A stretch of 22,001 nucleotides of DNA from JAGOEF01 sp964511665. GTDB taxonomy: Bacteria > Bacteroidota > Bacteroidia > Bacteroidales > ML635J-15. The stretch covers positions 1-22,001 of the forward strand of contig CAZEHA010000056.1 of assembly GCA_964511665.1 (NCBI GenBank). Direction: 5' to 3'. The notes under the pieces were generated by a model that searched no databases, was not told where the DNA came from, and saw nothing but the letters and a program-made list of their open reading frames with translations. Below are positions 21,926-22,001 of this stretch, in pieces. Position 1 is the stretch's first letter; each line of letters begins with the position of its first letter. A program made the position numbers and the translations under genes.

Positions 21926-22001
21926 CTCATATTTTTTTTGTAAAATTACGCAATTATTTAAAACTATGGCAGCTATTTGCAATTTATGTACCACAATGAA
22001 T

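Noticed and set aside
21926..21994. ATG at 21994 for the secreted protein
   Set aside because: The signal peptide begins cleanly at the ATG at 21925; the extension would bury it.
1..22001. tRNA, rRNA, CRISPR repeats, insertion sequences, T-box or riboswitch
   Set aside because: I looked for TTCGA-type tRNA arms, regularly spaced repeats, transposase motifs and terminal inverted repeats and found none. The thrS leader is too short for a T-box.

Overview
The window reads as a chromosomal segment of a Bacteroidota bacterium, probably an anaerobic or fermentative Bacteroidales-like lineage. Four things point there: AT-rich DNA, upstream elements of the Bacteroidota type (TAnnTTTG at -7, with few Shine-Dalgarno sequences), many small Sec/lipobox lipoproteins, and an indolepyruvate:ferredoxin oxidoreductase pair. 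No tRNA, rRNA, CRISPR array, transposase or phage gene was seen. Most of the content is ordinary housekeeping, with several uncharacterised membrane and lipoprotein genes between.

Layout. 1-1216: 3' part of a WD40 beta-propeller gene that enters from the left edge and has an in-frame stop just before the readable frame. 4515-1217 (minus): a three-gene operon of a GT4-like glycosyltransferase, a CorA-like two-TM protein and a polytopic protein with two His-x-Pro-Gly-Gly motifs. It meets the WD40 gene stop-to-stop with no spacer, inside a 14-bp palindrome. 4597-8063 (plus): murB, then iorA-iorB. 9477-8129 (minus): three small related lipoproteins; two are 95% identical and share a perfectly identical 190-bp block. 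12747-9533 (minus): the classic thrS-infC-rpmI-rplT translation operon with its own promoter and terminator. infC appears to start at an AUA codon behind a strong Shine-Dalgarno. 14187-12858 (minus): a Blc-type lipocalin and a GT2 glycosyltransferase. 15499-14288 (minus): a large lipoprotein with a carboxypeptidase-regulatory-like domain and a ThuA-like domain carrying a cysteine/histidine-rich insertion. 17139-15789 (minus): an outer-membrane barrel protein and a SAM methyltransferase. 19414-17187 (minus): a TIGR02757 (DUF2400) protein and a POT-family peptide transporter. 19499-20928 (plus): a LysE-family exporter and rplS. 21925-20957 (minus): a secreted two-domain protein of unknown function.

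How the parts work together. murB makes the peptidoglycan precursor UDP-MurNAc. IorAB oxidatively decarboxylates aryl-pyruvates from aromatic amino acid transamination, passing electrons to ferredoxin. The POT and LysE transporters fit a peptide- and amino-acid-using lifestyle. The translation operon could be autoregulated in two ways suggested by the sequence: the AUA start of infC, and a hairpin between rpmI and rplT. The least described parts are the lipoprotein trio, the glycosyltransferase/CorA-like/HxPGG operon and the ThuA-like lipoprotein.
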